From positions 1 to 64,000 of the forward strand of contig NZ_FMZI01000007.1 in the NCBI RefSeq assembly GCF_900101505.1: a stretch of 64,000 nt of DNA. The letters are read 5' to 3'. Positions 9,444 through 18,182 of the stretch are shown here, piece by piece. Position numbers and translations under genes: made by a program. Position 1 is the stretch's first letter; every line of letters begins with the position of its first letter. The notes under the pieces are model-generated. The model searched no databases and was not told where the DNA came from. It saw only the letters and a list, made by a program, of their open reading frames with translations. Origin of the DNA: Antarctobacter albus (GTDB taxonomy: Bacteria; Pseudomonadota; Alphaproteobacteria; Rhodobacterales; Rhodobacteraceae).

Positions 9444-9878
9444 ATGGATATTCAAGTTTCCGGGGGCGGGCGGCTGGCCGCGAAGCTGCATCAATGCCAA
9501 GCTTATTCGCAGCGGTCAGGTCCTAGCAAGTCAGCCTATTCCGTGGGCCATCGCGCCAAGGCGCTGGTGCAACAGGCCTGCGCAAACGGCGAGAGCTTGC
9601 GCCAGGGGCAGGTGGCGTCAGGGATCGCGCGCAGGGCAGAGGAGAGTGCGGTGATCGAGGCCAGTTTCGTCAACCTGACCTACAATGCGACGACGATCAT
9701 CGCGCATGACGATTCCGATTTGCCTGTCGACCCCGTACCGGCAGCGGCAGAGGGCGTGACCCCGGAGGGGTCGCAAGGCGCTACCGAGGGGGTCTCTGCC
9801 TACGATGCATCGGCCATCTTCGTCTCGGCTCAGATCACATATTCCGCCGCAAGCGTGGCCTTGGAATTGTTGCGTTAG
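9444..9878 (+). CDS. Hypothetical protein, no recognised family
   Basis: A 144-residue reading frame starting MDIQVSGGGRLAAKL, with a GGGGG tract 4-9 bases before the ATG and codon use mostly like the neighbouring genes (G or C in third position). It has no signal peptide, membrane segment or motif I know; the middle is helical and the region around residue 100 is acidic and Pro-rich. It lies between the divergent kinase and rpmC. It may be real or fortuitous. Confidence 0.45.
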   Translation: MDIQVSGGGRLAAKLHQCQAYSQRSGPSKSAYSVGHRAKALVQQACANGESLRQGQVASGIARRAEESAVIEASFVNLTYNATTIIAHDDSDLPVDPVPAAAEGVTPEGSQGATEGVSAYDASAIFVSAQITYSAASVALELLR

Positions 9879-10339
9879 CCGGTAGGTGACCGGTGTAATC
9901 TTTCCGACAATACCGGTTGGCGGGCGAAGGCAGCAGGGATACGTTGCCGGTCCAGAACTCGTTCGGTGACTGTGCGCCGATGTCCGACAAATGGGGCAAA
10001 CCAACAAGTGCTCAGGCGGCTCTCCTGCCCGAGCGCTTCAGGGATTTTCGCGCGGGCCTGATGACCGGGGAGAGTTTTGTTTTCGAGCTGACCGATTTTC
10101 GCGGATCGCGCTCGAACGCGCGTTTTCCGGAAACCACGCCGGGCGACAGGTTCGGCCATGTCATCGGCGGTCGCGGAGCAAGCTGAGCGCGCGGGTGGGC
10201 CTCATCGCAGATAGTCCTTGCATGGACAGGGATTCTGGCCTAATGGGGCCGCTCATCCACGGACTCCACCGGAATCAGGGTGACCCTGCATGCTCGCAGG
10301 CAGGGGCCTACCGGTGATGTTGCAACAAAGGAGAGGCGC
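9879..10339. other. Long leader upstream of rpmC (no gene seen)
   Basis: 461 bases without a convincing gene. A 69-codon frame from ATG 9980 lacks a ribosome-binding site and similarity. Because terminators and foreign genes lie upstream, the promoter of rpmC-rpsQ and the following spc genes should be here. I could not pick out reliable -35/-10 boxes. A weak stem (CCTGC with GCAGG) lies around 10284-10304. Confidence 0.4.
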
Positions 10340-10552
10340 ATGAACGCCCAGGAACTCCGTGACAAGTCCCCGGACGAACTCCGGGACCAGCTTGTCCAGC
10401 TGAAAAAGGAGGCTTTCAACCTCCGCTTCCAGGCGGCCACGAGCCAGCTGGAAAACACGGCGCGCATGCGCCAGGTGCGCCGCGACGTCGCGCGCATCAA
10501 CACCGTTCTGAACGAAAAAGCCGCTGCTGCGGCCTCGACTGCGGAGGCGTAA
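10340..10552 (+). CDS. rpmC: 50S ribosomal protein L29
   Basis: A 70-residue L29, start [31 protein letters not shown], two-helix fold, with a short Ala-rich end. A good AAAGGAG (10327-10333) precedes the ATG at 10340, which excludes the longer upstream frame. L29 sits beside L23 at the tunnel exit. It normally follows rplP directly; here it opens the third ribosomal block. Confidence 0.97.
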   Translation: MNAQELRDKSPDELRDQLVQLKKEAFNLRFQAATSQLENTARMRQVRRDVARINTVLNEKAAAAASTAEA

Positions 10553-10555
10553 CGA

Positions 10556-10885
10556 ATGCCCAAGCGTATCCTGCAAGGCACCGTCACTTCGACCGCCAAC
10601 GCCCAGACCGTGACCGTTCAGGTTGTCCGTCGTTTCAAGCACCCCGTGCTTCAGAAGACGATCAAGAAATCCAAGAAGTACCGCGCCCATGACGAGGCCG
10701 GTGCTTTCAACGTCGGTGACGCGGTCTCGATCCGTGAATGCGCGCCGAAGTCCAAGACCAAGCGTTGGGAAGTGATGACCGACGCCATGCTGGAAGAGCA
10801 CAACAAGGCGCGCGCTGAAACCGCCGCAGCCGAACGTGCCCGTTTTGAGGCCCAGAAGGCCGCAGAGGCAGAAACCGCCCAGTAA
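10556..10885 (+). CDS. rpsQ: 30S ribosomal protein S17 with acidic Ala/Glu-rich tail
   Basis: Residues 1-80 are a normal S17 ([23 protein letters not shown]...), an early 16S-binding protein. The remaining ~29 residues ([23 protein letters not shown]) form an extra charged helix missing from E. coli S17 and similar in make-up to the tail of L3 in this window. A hairpin at 10895-10915 follows the stop. Confidence 0.96.
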   Translation: MPKRILQGTVTSTANAQTVTVQVVRRFKHPVLQKTIKKSKKYRAHDEAGAFNVGDAVSIRECAPKSKTKRWEVMTDAMLEEHNKARAETAAAERARFEAQKAAEAETAQ

Positions 10886-10894
10886 GGGCAGAGT

Positions 10895-10915
10895 CGAGCC
10901 CCCTTGCGGGGCTCG
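10895..10915 (+). terminator. Hairpin between rpsQ and rplN
   Basis: CGAGCCCC-CTTGC-GGGGCTCG, an 8-bp perfect stem nine bases after the rpsQ stop. Only a short GTTGC follows, so full termination is doubtful; it may act as an attenuator or protect the upstream mRNA end. Confidence 0.5.
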
Positions 10916-10981
10916 GTTGCATACGAAACCCCCGGGTCAATGTCTCCTTGACGAGCGGCCCGGGACGTCGGGAGAAAACTT

Positions 10982-11350
10982 ATGATCCAGATGCAGACCA
11001 ATCTGGATGTTGCTGACAATTCCGGAGCCCGGAAAGTTCAGTGCATCAAGGTTCTGGGCGGTTCGCACCGCCGCTATGCCTCTGTCGGCGACATCATCGT
11101 GGTGTCGGTGAAGGAGGCCATTCCGCGTGGCCGCGTGAAAAAGGGTGACGTCCGCAAGGCCGTCGTCGTGCGCACCGCCAAGGAAGTTCGCCGCGAAGAC
11201 GGCACCTCGATCCGCTTTGACCGCAACGCCGCCGTGATCCTGAACAACGCAGGTGAGCCGGTCGGCACCCGTATCTTCGGACCGGTGGTGCGTGAGTTGC
11301 GCGCCAAGAACTTCATGAAGATCATCTCGCTCGCCCCGGAGGTGCTGTAA
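10982..11350 (+). CDS. rplN: 50S ribosomal protein L14
   Basis: A 122-residue L14, start [27 protein letters not shown], standard length. L14 forms inter-subunit bridges and binds the silencing factor RsfS. A 96-base leader with a hairpin separates it from rpsQ, so it could have its own promoter. One base separates it from rplX. Confidence 0.98.
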   Translation: MIQMQTNLDVADNSGARKVQCIKVLGGSHRRYASVGDIIVVSVKEAIPRGRVKKGDVRKAVVVRTAKEVRREDGTSIRFDRNAAVILNNAGEPVGTRIFGPVVRELRAKNFMKIISLAPEVL

Positions 11351-11351
11351 G

Positions 11352-11663
11352 ATGGCCGCGAAACTGAAAAAAGGTGACACCGTCATCGTCCTGACCGGCA
11401 AGGACAAGGGCAAGACCGGTGAGATCGTCAGCGTCGACCCCAAGGCCGGCAAGGCCGTCGTCGACGGGCTGAACATCGCCATCCGCCACACTCGCCAGAC
11501 CCAGACCAGCCAGGGCGGTCGTATGCCCAAGGCGCTGCCGATGGACCTGTCGAACCTGGCCTTCGTCGACGCCAACGGCAAACCGACCCGCGTCGGCTTC
11601 CGCATGGAAGGCGACAAGAAGGTCCGCTACGCCAAGACCACGGGGGACGTGATCGATGCTTGA
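11352..11663 (+). CDS. rplX: 50S ribosomal protein L24
   Basis: A 103-residue L24 with the N-terminal KOW motif ([25 protein letters not shown]). L24 starts 50S assembly by binding the 5' end of 23S rRNA. Its last eight bases overlap the rplE start. Confidence 0.98.
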   Translation: MAAKLKKGDTVIVLTGKDKGKTGEIVSVDPKAGKAVVDGLNIAIRHTRQTQTSQGGRMPKALPMDLSNLAFVDANGKPTRVGFRMEGDKKVRYAKTTGDVIDA

Positions 11664-12237
11664 TATGGAAAGCTACACCCCGCGCCTGAAGGCCCAGTAT
11701 CGTGAGACCATCAAGGCCGCGATGAAGGAGCAGTTCGGCTACACGAACTACATGCAGATCCCGAGCCTGCAGAAGATCGTGCTGAACATCGGCTGCGGCG
11801 CCGAGGCGGTCCGCGACTCGAAAAAGGCCAAGTCGGCCGTCGAGGACCTGACCAAGATCGCCGGCCAGCAGGCCGTCGGCACCAAGGCCAAGCACAGCCA
11901 CGCCCCGTTCCGCCTGCGTGAGGGCATGATCATCGGCGCCAAGGTCACCCTGCGTGACGTGCGCATGTATGAATTCCTCGACCGCCTGGTGACCGTTGCA
12001 ATGCCGCGTATCCGCGACTTCCGCGGTGTGAAGCCGTCCTTCGACGGTCGTGGCAACTTTGCGATGGGCCTGAAGGAACACATCGTGTTCCCCGAGATCG
12101 ATTTCGACAAGGTCGACGAGGTCTGGGGCATGGACGTGATCATCACGACCAATGCGAAGGAATATGGCGAGCACTCGGCCGACGCACAGGCCAAGGCCCT
12201 GCTGACCCATTTCAACATGCCGTTCACCAAGGCGTAA
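11656..12237 (+). CDS. rplE: 50S ribosomal protein L5
   Basis: A 193-residue L5, start [19 protein letters not shown]. The MLD start is favoured over the Met three codons later because related proteins begin MLD. The conserved [18 protein letters not shown] follows. L5 binds 5S rRNA with L18. It overlaps rplX by eight bases. Confidence 0.98.
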   Translation: MLDMESYTPRLKAQYRETIKAAMKEQFGYTNYMQIPSLQKIVLNIGCGAEAVRDSKKAKSAVEDLTKIAGQQAVGTKAKHSHAPFRLREGMIIGAKVTLRDVRMYEFLDRLVTVAMPRIRDFRGVKPSFDGRGNFAMGLKEHIVFPEIDFDKVDEVWGMDVIITTNAKEYGEHSADAQAKALLTHFNMPFTKA

Positions 12238-12250
12238 GAGGAGCGATATC

Positions 12251-12556
12251 ATGGCTAAAAAAGCAATGATCGAGCGCGAGAAGAAGCGCGAGCGCCTGGT
12301 GGCCCGGTATGCCGCCAAGCGCACTGAACTGAAAGAAATCGCAAACGACGAATCGAAGCCGATGGAAGAGCGCTTCAAGGCCCGCCTCAAGCTGGCCAAA
12401 CTGCCGCGCAATTCCTCGCCCACCCGGCTGCACAACCGCTGCCAGCTGACGGGCCGTCCGCACGCCTACTACCGCAAGCTCAAGATCAGCCGTATCGCCC
12501 TGCGCGACCTCGGTTCGAACGGCAAGCTGCCCGGCGTCGTGAAGTCGAGCTGGTAA
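12251..12556 (+). CDS. rpsN: 30S ribosomal protein S14 (zinc-free type)
   Basis: A 101-residue S14 of the long, zinc-independent form: the region that carries CxxC in the short form reads [21 protein letters not shown] with only one Cys. S14 contacts S3 and S10 in the 30S head. AGAGGAG at 12237-12243 is a good ribosome-binding site. Confidence 0.98.
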   Translation: MAKKAMIEREKKRERLVARYAAKRTELKEIANDESKPMEERFKARLKLAKLPRNSSPTRLHNRCQLTGRPHAYYRKLKISRIALRDLGSNGKLPGVVKSSW

Positions 12557-12568
12557 GGAGGGGATGAG

Positions 12569-12961
12569 ATGAACGATCCTATCGGCGATATGCTCACCCG
12601 TATCCGCAACGCACAACAGCGTGGCAAGTCCACGACGTCGACACCGGCGTCCAAGCTGCGCGGCTGGGTTCTGGATGTACTGGCTGACGAGGGCTATATC
12701 CGCGGCTACGAAAGCAGCACGGACGAGCGCGGCCACCCCGCGTTCGAGATCAGCCTCAAGTACTTCGACGGCACGCCTGTCATTCGCGAAGTGAAGCGGG
12801 TCTCCAAACCCGGTCGTCGCGTCTACATGAGTGTCAATGACATCCCGCAGGTCCGCCAGGGGCTGGGTGTGTCGATTGTCTCCACCCCCAAGGGTGTGAT
12901 GTCGGACGCAAACGCACGCGCAGCCAACGTCGGCGGCGAAGTGCTCTGCACCGTATTCTAA
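12569..12961 (+). CDS. rpsH: 30S ribosomal protein S8
   Basis: A 130-residue S8, start [16 protein letters not shown], with the C-terminal [23 protein letters not shown]-binding loop. In E. coli S8 represses the spc operon by binding near rplE; this was not examined here. AAGGAGG precedes the ATG. Confidence 0.98.
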   Translation: MNDPIGDMLTRIRNAQQRGKSTTSTPASKLRGWVLDVLADEGYIRGYESSTDERGHPAFEISLKYFDGTPVIREVKRVSKPGRRVYMSVNDIPQVRQGLGVSIVSTPKGVMSDANARAANVGGEVLCTVF

Positions 12962-12975
12962 GGAGGCCTGAACAC

Positions 12976-13509
12976 ATGTCTCGTATTGGTAAGAAGCCGG
13001 TCGAACTGCCCTCGGGCGTGTCGGCCAGCGTCTCCGGCCAGACCATCGAAGTGAAGGGCCCGAAAGGCACCCAGAGCTTTACGGCCACGGATGACGTGAC
13101 CCTCAAGGTCGAGGAAAATGCAATCTCGGTGGAACCGCGCGGCAAGTCCAAGCGTGCCCGCCAGCAGTGGGGCATGTCCCGCACTGTGGTTGCGAACCTC
13201 GTCCACGGCGTCCAGAACACCTTCAAGAAGGAACTGGAAATCCAGGGCGTGGGTTACCGGGCTCAGCTGGCAGGCAAGGTCCTGAAGCTGAACCTGGGCC
13301 TGTCGCATGACGTGGATTTCCAGATTCCCGACGGCATCACCATCACCTGCCCCAAGCCCACCGAGATCATCATCGAAGGGCATGACATTCAGCAGGTAGG
13401 CCAGGTTGCGGCGAACATCCGCGACTGGCGCCGGCCCGAGCCGTATAAGGGGAAGGGTATTCGCTACAAGGGCGAGTACATCTTCCAGAAGGAAGGCAAG
13501 AAGAAGTAA
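12976..13509 (+). CDS. rplF: 50S ribosomal protein L6
   Basis: A 177-residue L6 with both repeated domains and the C-terminal [16 protein letters not shown]-like motif (here [16 protein letters not shown]). L6 lies near the factor-binding site. AAGGAGG lies 14 bases upstream of the start. Confidence 0.98.
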   Translation: MSRIGKKPVELPSGVSASVSGQTIEVKGPKGTQSFTATDDVTLKVEENAISVEPRGKSKRARQQWGMSRTVVANLVHGVQNTFKKELEIQGVGYRAQLAGKVLKLNLGLSHDVDFQIPDGITITCPKPTEIIIEGHDIQQVGQVAANIRDWRRPEPYKGKGIRYKGEYIFQKEGKKK

Positions 13510-13521
13510 GGACGCAAGGCA

Positions 13522-13881
13522 ATGGCAAACAGCAAACGTGTACTGTTCCAGAAGCGCCGCCTGCGCGTCCGGAACAAACTTCGCAAGGTCAACGCAGGTC
13601 GCGTTCGCCTTTCGGTTCATCGTTCGAACAAGAACATTTCTGTCCAGCTCATCGACGATGTGGCGGGCAAGACCCTGGCAGCAGCATCCTCGCTGGAGCC
13701 GTCGCTGGGTGTTGTCGGCAAGAACAACGTCGAAGCAGCAGCCAAGGTGGGCGCGGCAATCGCCGAGCGCGCCAAGGCAGCCGGTGTCGAAGAAGCATAC
13801 TTCGACCGTGGCGGCTTTCTCTTCCACGGCAAGGTGAAGGCCCTGGCCGACGCTGCGCGTGAGGGTGGCCTGAAGATCTGA
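13522..13881 (+). CDS. rplR: 50S ribosomal protein L18
   Basis: A 119-residue L18, start [23 protein letters not shown], ending [19 protein letters not shown] as usual. It binds 5S rRNA with L5. Two strong hairpins follow, before rpsE. Confidence 0.98.
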   Translation: MANSKRVLFQKRRLRVRNKLRKVNAGRVRLSVHRSNKNISVQLIDDVAGKTLAAASSLEPSLGVVGKNNVEAAAKVGAAIAERAKAAGVEEAYFDRGGFLFHGKVKALADAAREGGLKI

Positions 13882-13887
13882 AGTTTC

Positions 13888-13908
13888 GGTGCGCAGTCTC
13901 TGCGCACC
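13888..13908 (+). promoter_or_regulatory. First hairpin between rplR and rpsE
   Basis: GGTGCGCAG-TCT-CTGCGCACC is a perfect 9-bp stem six bases after the rplR stop, without a T-run. With the next hairpin it could reduce the level of downstream mRNA or protect the 3' end of the upstream part. The role is inferred. Confidence 0.45.
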
Positions 13909-13914
13909 GTTCGC

Positions 13915-13943
13915 AAGCTGCGCCTCCGGGCGCAGCTTATTTT
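13915..13943 (+). terminator. Terminator-like hairpin between rplR and rpsE
   Basis: AAGCTGCGCC-TCCG-GGCGCAGCTT is a perfect 10-bp stem with tetraloop, followed by ATTTT. It looks like an intrinsic terminator or attenuator inside the spc block; rpsE begins 95 bases further on, enough room for a separate promoter. Confidence 0.6.
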
Positions 13944-14037
13944 GCAGGCGGGAACGCCTCGATGATCGAGGGGCCGGACGGCCCACTGCGATTGAACAAA
14001 CCGGTGCTCTTGGGCACCACGAGAAAAGGAATGCCTT

Positions 14038-14619
14038 ATGGCAGAACGTGAGAACAAGCGTGGCGGCGGCCGCGGTCGTCGTGACCGCGAGGAGCAGGCG
14101 CCCGAATTCGCCGATCGCCTGGTGGCGATCAACCGTGTGTCCAAGACCGTCAAGGGTGGTAAGCGCTTCGGCTTCGCCGCGCTCGTCGTCGTGGGCGATC
14201 AGAAAGGCCGCGTCGGCTTTGGCAAGGGCAAGGCCAAGGAGGTCCCCGAGGCCATCCGCAAGGCCACCGAGCAAGCCAAGCGCAAGATGATCCGCGTGCC
14301 GCTGAAAGAGGGCCGCACCCTGCACCACGACGCCAAGGGCCATCACGGCGCAGGCAAGATCACCATGCGGACCGCCCCCCAGGGTACCGGTATCATCGCA
14401 GGTGGTCCGATGCGTGCCGTCTTCGAGATGCTGGGTGTTCAGGACGTCGTTGCCAAGTCGACCGGCTCGCAGAACCCCTACGCGATGATCCACGCCACGC
14501 TGGACGCCCTGCGCAACCAGCAGTCGCCGCGCAACGTTGCGCAGCGTCGTGGCAAGAAGGTCGCCGACATCCTGCCCAAGCGTGATGACGCGCCCGCAGC
14601 CGAGACCGAGGAGGCCTGA
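14038..14619 (+). CDS. rpsE: 30S ribosomal protein S5
   Basis: A 193-residue S5. A basic N-terminal extension ([17 protein letters not shown]) precedes the S5 domain ([31 protein letters not shown]). The loop around VSKTVKGGK is where spectinomycin-resistance and ram changes occur elsewhere; nothing unusual is seen. AAAAGGA at 14024-14030 serves the ATG at 14038. Two bases separate it from rpmD. Confidence 0.98.
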   Translation: MAERENKRGGGRGRRDREEQAPEFADRLVAINRVSKTVKGGKRFGFAALVVVGDQKGRVGFGKGKAKEVPEAIRKATEQAKRKMIRVPLKEGRTLHHDAKGHHGAGKITMRTAPQGTGIIAGGPMRAVFEMLGVQDVVAKSTGSQNPYAMIHATLDALRNQQSPRNVAQRRGKKVADILPKRDDAPAAETEEA

Positions 14620-14621
14620 TC

Positions 14622-14810
14622 ATGGCTAAGACCATTGTCGTCAAACAGGTCGGTTCGCCGATCCGCCGCCCTGCCATCCAGCGTCAGACCCTGGTCGGCC
14701 TGGGCCTGAACAAGATGCACCGCGTGCGCGAGCTGGAAGACACTCCGGCGGTTCGCGGCATGATCCGCAAGATCCCGCACCTGGTGGAAATCGTCGAAGA
14801 GCGCGACTGA
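14622..14810 (+). CDS. rpmD: 50S ribosomal protein L30
   Basis: A 62-residue L30, start [17 protein letters not shown], with the usual [23 protein letters not shown] core. rplO should follow directly but is displaced by 5.7 kb; a strong terminator follows the stop. Confidence 0.98.
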   Translation: MAKTIVVKQVGSPIRRPAIQRQTLVGLGLNKMHRVRELEDTPAVRGMIRKIPHLVEIVEERD

Positions 14811-14836
14811 GCCTCTTTGCCGATGTGAACAAAAAG

Positions 14837-14865
14837 CGCCCTCCGGTTCGTCCGGGGGGCGTTTT
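14837..14865 (+). terminator. Intrinsic terminator after rpmD
   Basis: A 10-bp stem (CGCCCTCCGG with CCGGGGGGCG, one T-G pair), five-base loop and TTTT at 14862-14865. It ends the rpmC-rpmD part of the spc block. Confidence 0.88.
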
Positions 14866-14958
14866 CCGTTTTACGGGGGCTATCTCGGAAAGTTCAATTT
14901 GTCGCCGGGCGGGGTCGCACTACCGTCTCCCGGGAACAGAACACTGGGAGCGCTACAC

Positions 14959-15744
14959 ATGACCTTCACCCGACGCAATTTTCTTCATACCGCCGCTGCC
15001 GCCGGCAGTATCACGGTTCTGCCTTTCGCGGGTCGTGCCGGTGGCCACCTGCCGAACGAGTTCAAGACCTCGGAAGGCACGGTTCTGGTGCATCCCGTGC
15101 ACCATGCGTCCATCGTGCTGGAGACGCCGGTGGGCACGATCTACGTCGATCCGGTGGGCGAAGTCTCGGAATACGAGGGCTTTCCGGATGCCGATCTTAT
15201 CCTGATCACGCACCAGCACGGCGATCACTACAATGCCGATGTGTTGGCCGCGCTGAAGGGCGAAAACACCCAGATGCTGACCAATCCAGCGGTTTTCGAC
15301 ATGCTCTCGGACGAATTGAAGGTGAACACCAACGCACTGGCCAATGGCGCCAGCGCCAGCCTGACCGACCTTCAGGTGGACGCCATCCCGGCCTACAACA
15401 TGACCGAAGGGCGCGAGAACTTTCACCCCAAGGGGCGTGACAATGGCTATGTCCTGACGATGGGCGATTTCCGCATCTACGTCTCGGGTGATACCGAGGA
15501 CATCCCGGACATGCGCGCATTGGAAGGCATCGACCTCGCCTTTGTCTGCATGAACCTGCCGTTCACCATGACGGCCGAGGCCGCAGCGGACGCGGTCCGC
15601 GAATTCGCTCCGACCTATGTCTATCCCTACCATTATCGCGGCCGGGACGGCGGCACGCAGGACCCGGCGATGTTCGCAGAGATGGTCGGTGACGCGGCCA
15701 CGGTGAAGATGGGTGACTGGTATGCCCCGGGCGAGCTTGGCTGA
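14959..15744 (+). CDS. Exported metallo-beta-lactamase-fold hydrolase (UlaG-like)
   Basis: A 261-residue protein with a twin-arginine signal (TRRNFLHTAAAAGSITVLPFAGRA), so it is probably exported folded to the periplasm. The mature part has the metal motif THQHGDHYN, a further ligand Asp in VSGDTEDI, and a late His in YPYHYRG, the pattern of UlaG-like members of the metallo-beta-lactamase superfamily. The substrate is unknown. The ATG at 14959 has GGGAG eight bases upstream and begins the Tat motif, so an upstream in-frame start was not used. A terminator follows. Confidence 0.85.
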   Translation: MTFTRRNFLHTAAAAGSITVLPFAGRAGGHLPNEFKTSEGTVLVHPVHHASIVLETPVGTIYVDPVGEVSEYEGFPDADLILITHQHGDHYNADVLAALKGENTQMLTNPAVFDMLSDELKVNTNALANGASASLTDLQVDAIPAYNMTEGRENFHPKGRDNGYVLTMGDFRIYVSGDTEDIPDMRALEGIDLAFVCMNLPFTMTAEAAADAVREFAPTYVYPYHYRGRDGGTQDPAMFAEMVGDAATVKMGDWYAPGELG

Positions 15745-15768
15745 CAGCGCCTCTTGCCGAACCGAATG

Positions 15769-15800
15769 GCCTTCCGCAAAATCCTTGCGGGAGGCTTTTT
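15769..15800 (+). terminator. Terminator hairpin that contains the ribosome-binding site of the next gene
   Basis: GCCTTCCGCAA (15769-15779) pairs over 11 bp with TTGCGGGAGGC (15785-15795), one T-G pair, followed by five T. It has all marks of an intrinsic terminator for the preceding gene. The only good ribosome-binding sequence for the P450 at 15802, GGGAGG, is inside its 3' arm, and the ATG begins one base after the T-run. Confidence 0.8.
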
Positions 15801-15801
15801 C

Positions 15802-17010
15802 ATGGCACTGGATGTTTCGACCTTCGATCTCAACGCGATCGGCCCGGATTTCATCGAAAATCCGCACCCGGTCCTGCACCGGCTGCGGCAGCAAAGCCCG
15901 GTCCACCGCAACGCGGACGGCTCTGTCTTTCTGACCCGCTTCGACGATTGCATGGCCGTCTACCGAAGCCGCGACATGCTGTCCGACAAGACAGAGGCCT
16001 TTGGCGAGAAATTCGGCCAGTGCCCGCTGCAAAAACACCACACGACCAGCCTGATCTTCAACGATCCGCCTTATCACACGGTGGTGCGCAAGCTGATCTC
16101 CGGCGCCTTCACGCCGCGCAAACTCGCCGAGTTCGAACCGCTGATCGACAAGATCGTGGATCGTCTGCTGGACCGGGTCGAAGACCTGGGAGAGCTGGAC
16201 CTGATCGAGGACTTCGCCAAGGTTCTGCCGACCGAGATCATCAGCTTCATGCTGGGCATCCCTGAGGAATACCGAGCGCGGCTGCGCGGTTACTCGCTGG
16301 CGATTCTCGGTGCCCTGGACCCGGTGGTGCCGGAGGAGCGGCTGGCCGAAGGCAACCGCGCGGTCGAGGAGTTCGGAGAGATCCTTGGCGATCTCATCGA
16401 CCATCGCCGCCGCAACCGCGAGGGCGCGCATGAAGGCGAGGTGCTGGAATCGCTGATCTTTGGCGAACACGAAGGGCGGCGGCTGACGCAGGAAGAGCTG
16501 ATCCAGAACTGTATCTTCTTGCTGAACGCAGGCCATGAGACGACGACAAGTTTCGTCGGCAATTCTGTCGGCCTGTTGATGGACAACCCTGACCAGCACC
16601 GGATGCTGTTGGACGACCCGGACCTGATCGGTTCGGCGGTCGAGGAGTTCCTGCGGGTCGAAAGCCCGCTTCAGATCGGCAATCGGCTGGCTGGCGAGGA
16701 AATCGAGCTGTCGAGCGGGGTATTGCCCAAGGGCACATATATCCACACCTCCATCGCTGCGGCCAACCGCGATCCAGATGTCTTTCCCGATCCCGACCGG
16801 CTGGACATCACGCGCAAGCCCAACCGGCAGATCGCTTTCATCACCGGAATTCACGTCTGTCTTGGCGCCTCTCTGGCGCGGGTCGAGGGCAAGATCGCCC
16901 TTGGGAAATTCGTGCGGCGCTTTCCCAGGCTGGCGGCGAATGGCCCGCGCGCGCGGGTGCCGCTGGCCCGGTTCCGCGGGTATGCGACACTGCCGGTCCG
17001 CGTGCGATGA
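15802..17010 (+). CDS. Cytochrome P450 (first of a tandem pair)
   Basis: A 402-residue soluble class I-type bacterial P450. The I-helix has the oxygen-activation motif NAGHETTTSF, the K-helix ExxR is in VEEFLRVESP, and the haem-thiolate motif is FITGIHVCLGASLAR with the axial Cys. All catalytic features are intact. The substrate is unknown and no ferredoxin or reductase gene is adjacent. The ATG at 15802 was chosen for the GGGAGG upstream; an ATG at 15766 would add 12 residues. It overlaps the second P450 by ATGA. Confidence 0.9.
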   Translation: MALDVSTFDLNAIGPDFIENPHPVLHRLRQQSPVHRNADGSVFLTRFDDCMAVYRSRDMLSDKTEAFGEKFGQCPLQKHHTTSLIFNDPPYHTVVRKLISGAFTPRKLAEFEPLIDKIVDRLLDRVEDLGELDLIEDFAKVLPTEIISFMLGIPEEYRARLRGYSLAILGALDPVVPEERLAEGNRAVEEFGEILGDLIDHRRRNREGAHEGEVLESLIFGEHEGRRLTQEELIQNCIFLLNAGHETTTSFVGNSVGLLMDNPDQHRMLLDDPDLIGSAVEEFLRVESPLQIGNRLAGEEIELSSGVLPKGTYIHTSIAAANRDPDVFPDPDRLDITRKPNRQIAFITGIHVCLGASLARVEGKIALGKFVRRFPRLAANGPRARVPLARFRGYATLPVRVR

Positions 17011-18167
17011 GCGACGCGCCCCGGGTCGACCTGGACCCCGCAGAACTGGTTGCCGATCCCTATCCGTCGCTCGCCCGTCTGCAGACCGAGACGCCCATCG
17101 CCTTTGTCCCGCAACTGGGGGCCACACTGATCACCCGGCGGAACGTGATCTTTGAGCAGGAAAAGCGGATCGAGGTGTTTTCCTCGCGCCAGCCGCAGGG
17201 GCTGATGACCCGGCTGATGGGCGAGAACATGATGCGCAAGGATGGCGAGGAACACGGGGCCGAACGACGCGCCTGTTTCCCTGCCTATTCGCCCCGTACT
17301 GTGCGCGACCGCTGGTCCGACGCCTTTCGCAAAGCGGCACAGGATGCGCTGGAGGACATGGCCGGACAGGGGGCGTGCGATCTCGTGCGCGACTACGCCA
17401 TGCGCCTGTCGGGAGAGGCCTTGCGGGCAATCACCGGGCTGCACGGGCTGACCTGGCAAGAGATGGATGCCGTCAGCCAGGGGATGATCGACGGGATCGC
17501 TAATTACACCGGCGACCCGGAGGTCGAGGCCCGGTGCCACGCTGCGACGGCCCGGATCGATGCGGCCATCGACGCGCAGGCGGGCGATCCGCCGGAAATG
17601 TCCCTGTTGGATGTGCAGATGCGCGCCGGGCTGCCGATGGACAGCGTTCGGGCGAATATCAAGCTTGCGATCTCCGGAGGCCAGAACGAACCGCGTGACG
17701 CGATTGCGGGCTGTGCCTGGGCGCTCTTGGCCCATCCGGCAGAGCTGGCCCGGGTGCGGGCGGGCGAGGCAAGCTGGCAGGATGCTTTCGAGGAGTTTGC
17801 CCGCTGGATCGCCCCCATCGGCATGAGCCCACGTGAGGTTGCGCGGGAAGATGTGGTGGAAGGGGTGCGCTTCGATCCCGGCGACAGGGTGTTCCTGATG
17901 TACGGCATCGGAAACCGCGACCCGGAGGTTTTTGAGCGGCCAGAGGTCTTTGACGTGACGCGCGACACCCGGCCGAGCCTGGCGTTCGGCGCTGGTCCGC
18001 ATTTCTGCGCAGGGGCGGCGGCGTCGCGATCGCTGATCGCCGAGGTCGCGCTGCCGATGCTGCTCGAGAGGTTTCCGGGGATGGAACTGGCCGGGCCGGT
18101 GGCGTTCACCGGCTGGGCGTTCCGGGGGCCGAAATCGGTCCCCGTAAGGCTCGGGGGCGCCGTTTAG
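17007..18167 (+). CDS. Cytochrome P450 (second of the pair) with unusual I-helix
   Basis: A 386-residue P450, start coupled to the preceding P450 by ATGA. The haem motif LAFGAGPHFCAGAAASRSL and ExxR (FEEFARWI) are intact. The I-helix reads AISGGQNEPRDAIAG, so the normal acid-alcohol pair (Asp/Glu-Thr) is replaced by Asn-Glu-Pro. Such enzymes may handle oxygen or peroxide differently. No redox partner is close. It ends 15 bases before the convergent helicase. Confidence 0.87.
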   Translation: MSDAPRVDLDPAELVADPYPSLARLQTETPIAFVPQLGATLITRRNVIFEQEKRIEVFSSRQPQGLMTRLMGENMMRKDGEEHGAERRACFPAYSPRTVRDRWSDAFRKAAQDALEDMAGQGACDLVRDYAMRLSGEALRAITGLHGLTWQEMDAVSQGMIDGIANYTGDPEVEARCHAATARIDAAIDAQAGDPPEMSLLDVQMRAGLPMDSVRANIKLAISGGQNEPRDAIAGCAWALLAHPAELARVRAGEASWQDAFEEFARWIAPIGMSPREVAREDVVEGVRFDPGDRVFLMYGIGNRDPEVFERPEVFDVTRDTRPSLAFGAGPHFCAGAAASRSLIAEVALPMLLERFPGMELAGPVAFTGWAFRGPKSVPVRLGGAV

Positions 18168-18175
18168 CGCCCCCG
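18152..18175. terminator. Hairpin at the P450 / helicase convergent junction
   Basis: CGGGGGCGC (18152-18160) pairs with GCGCCCCCG (18167-18175) around a loop that ends in the P450 stop codon. It has no T-run on either strand, so it is at best a factor-dependent or two-way terminator. Confidence 0.4.
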
Positions 18176-18182
18176 GTCGAAC

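Noticed and set aside
9980-10186. 69-codon frame MSDKWGKPTSAQ...
   Set aside because: No ribosome-binding site, no similarity and short; it lies in the probable promoter region of rpmC.
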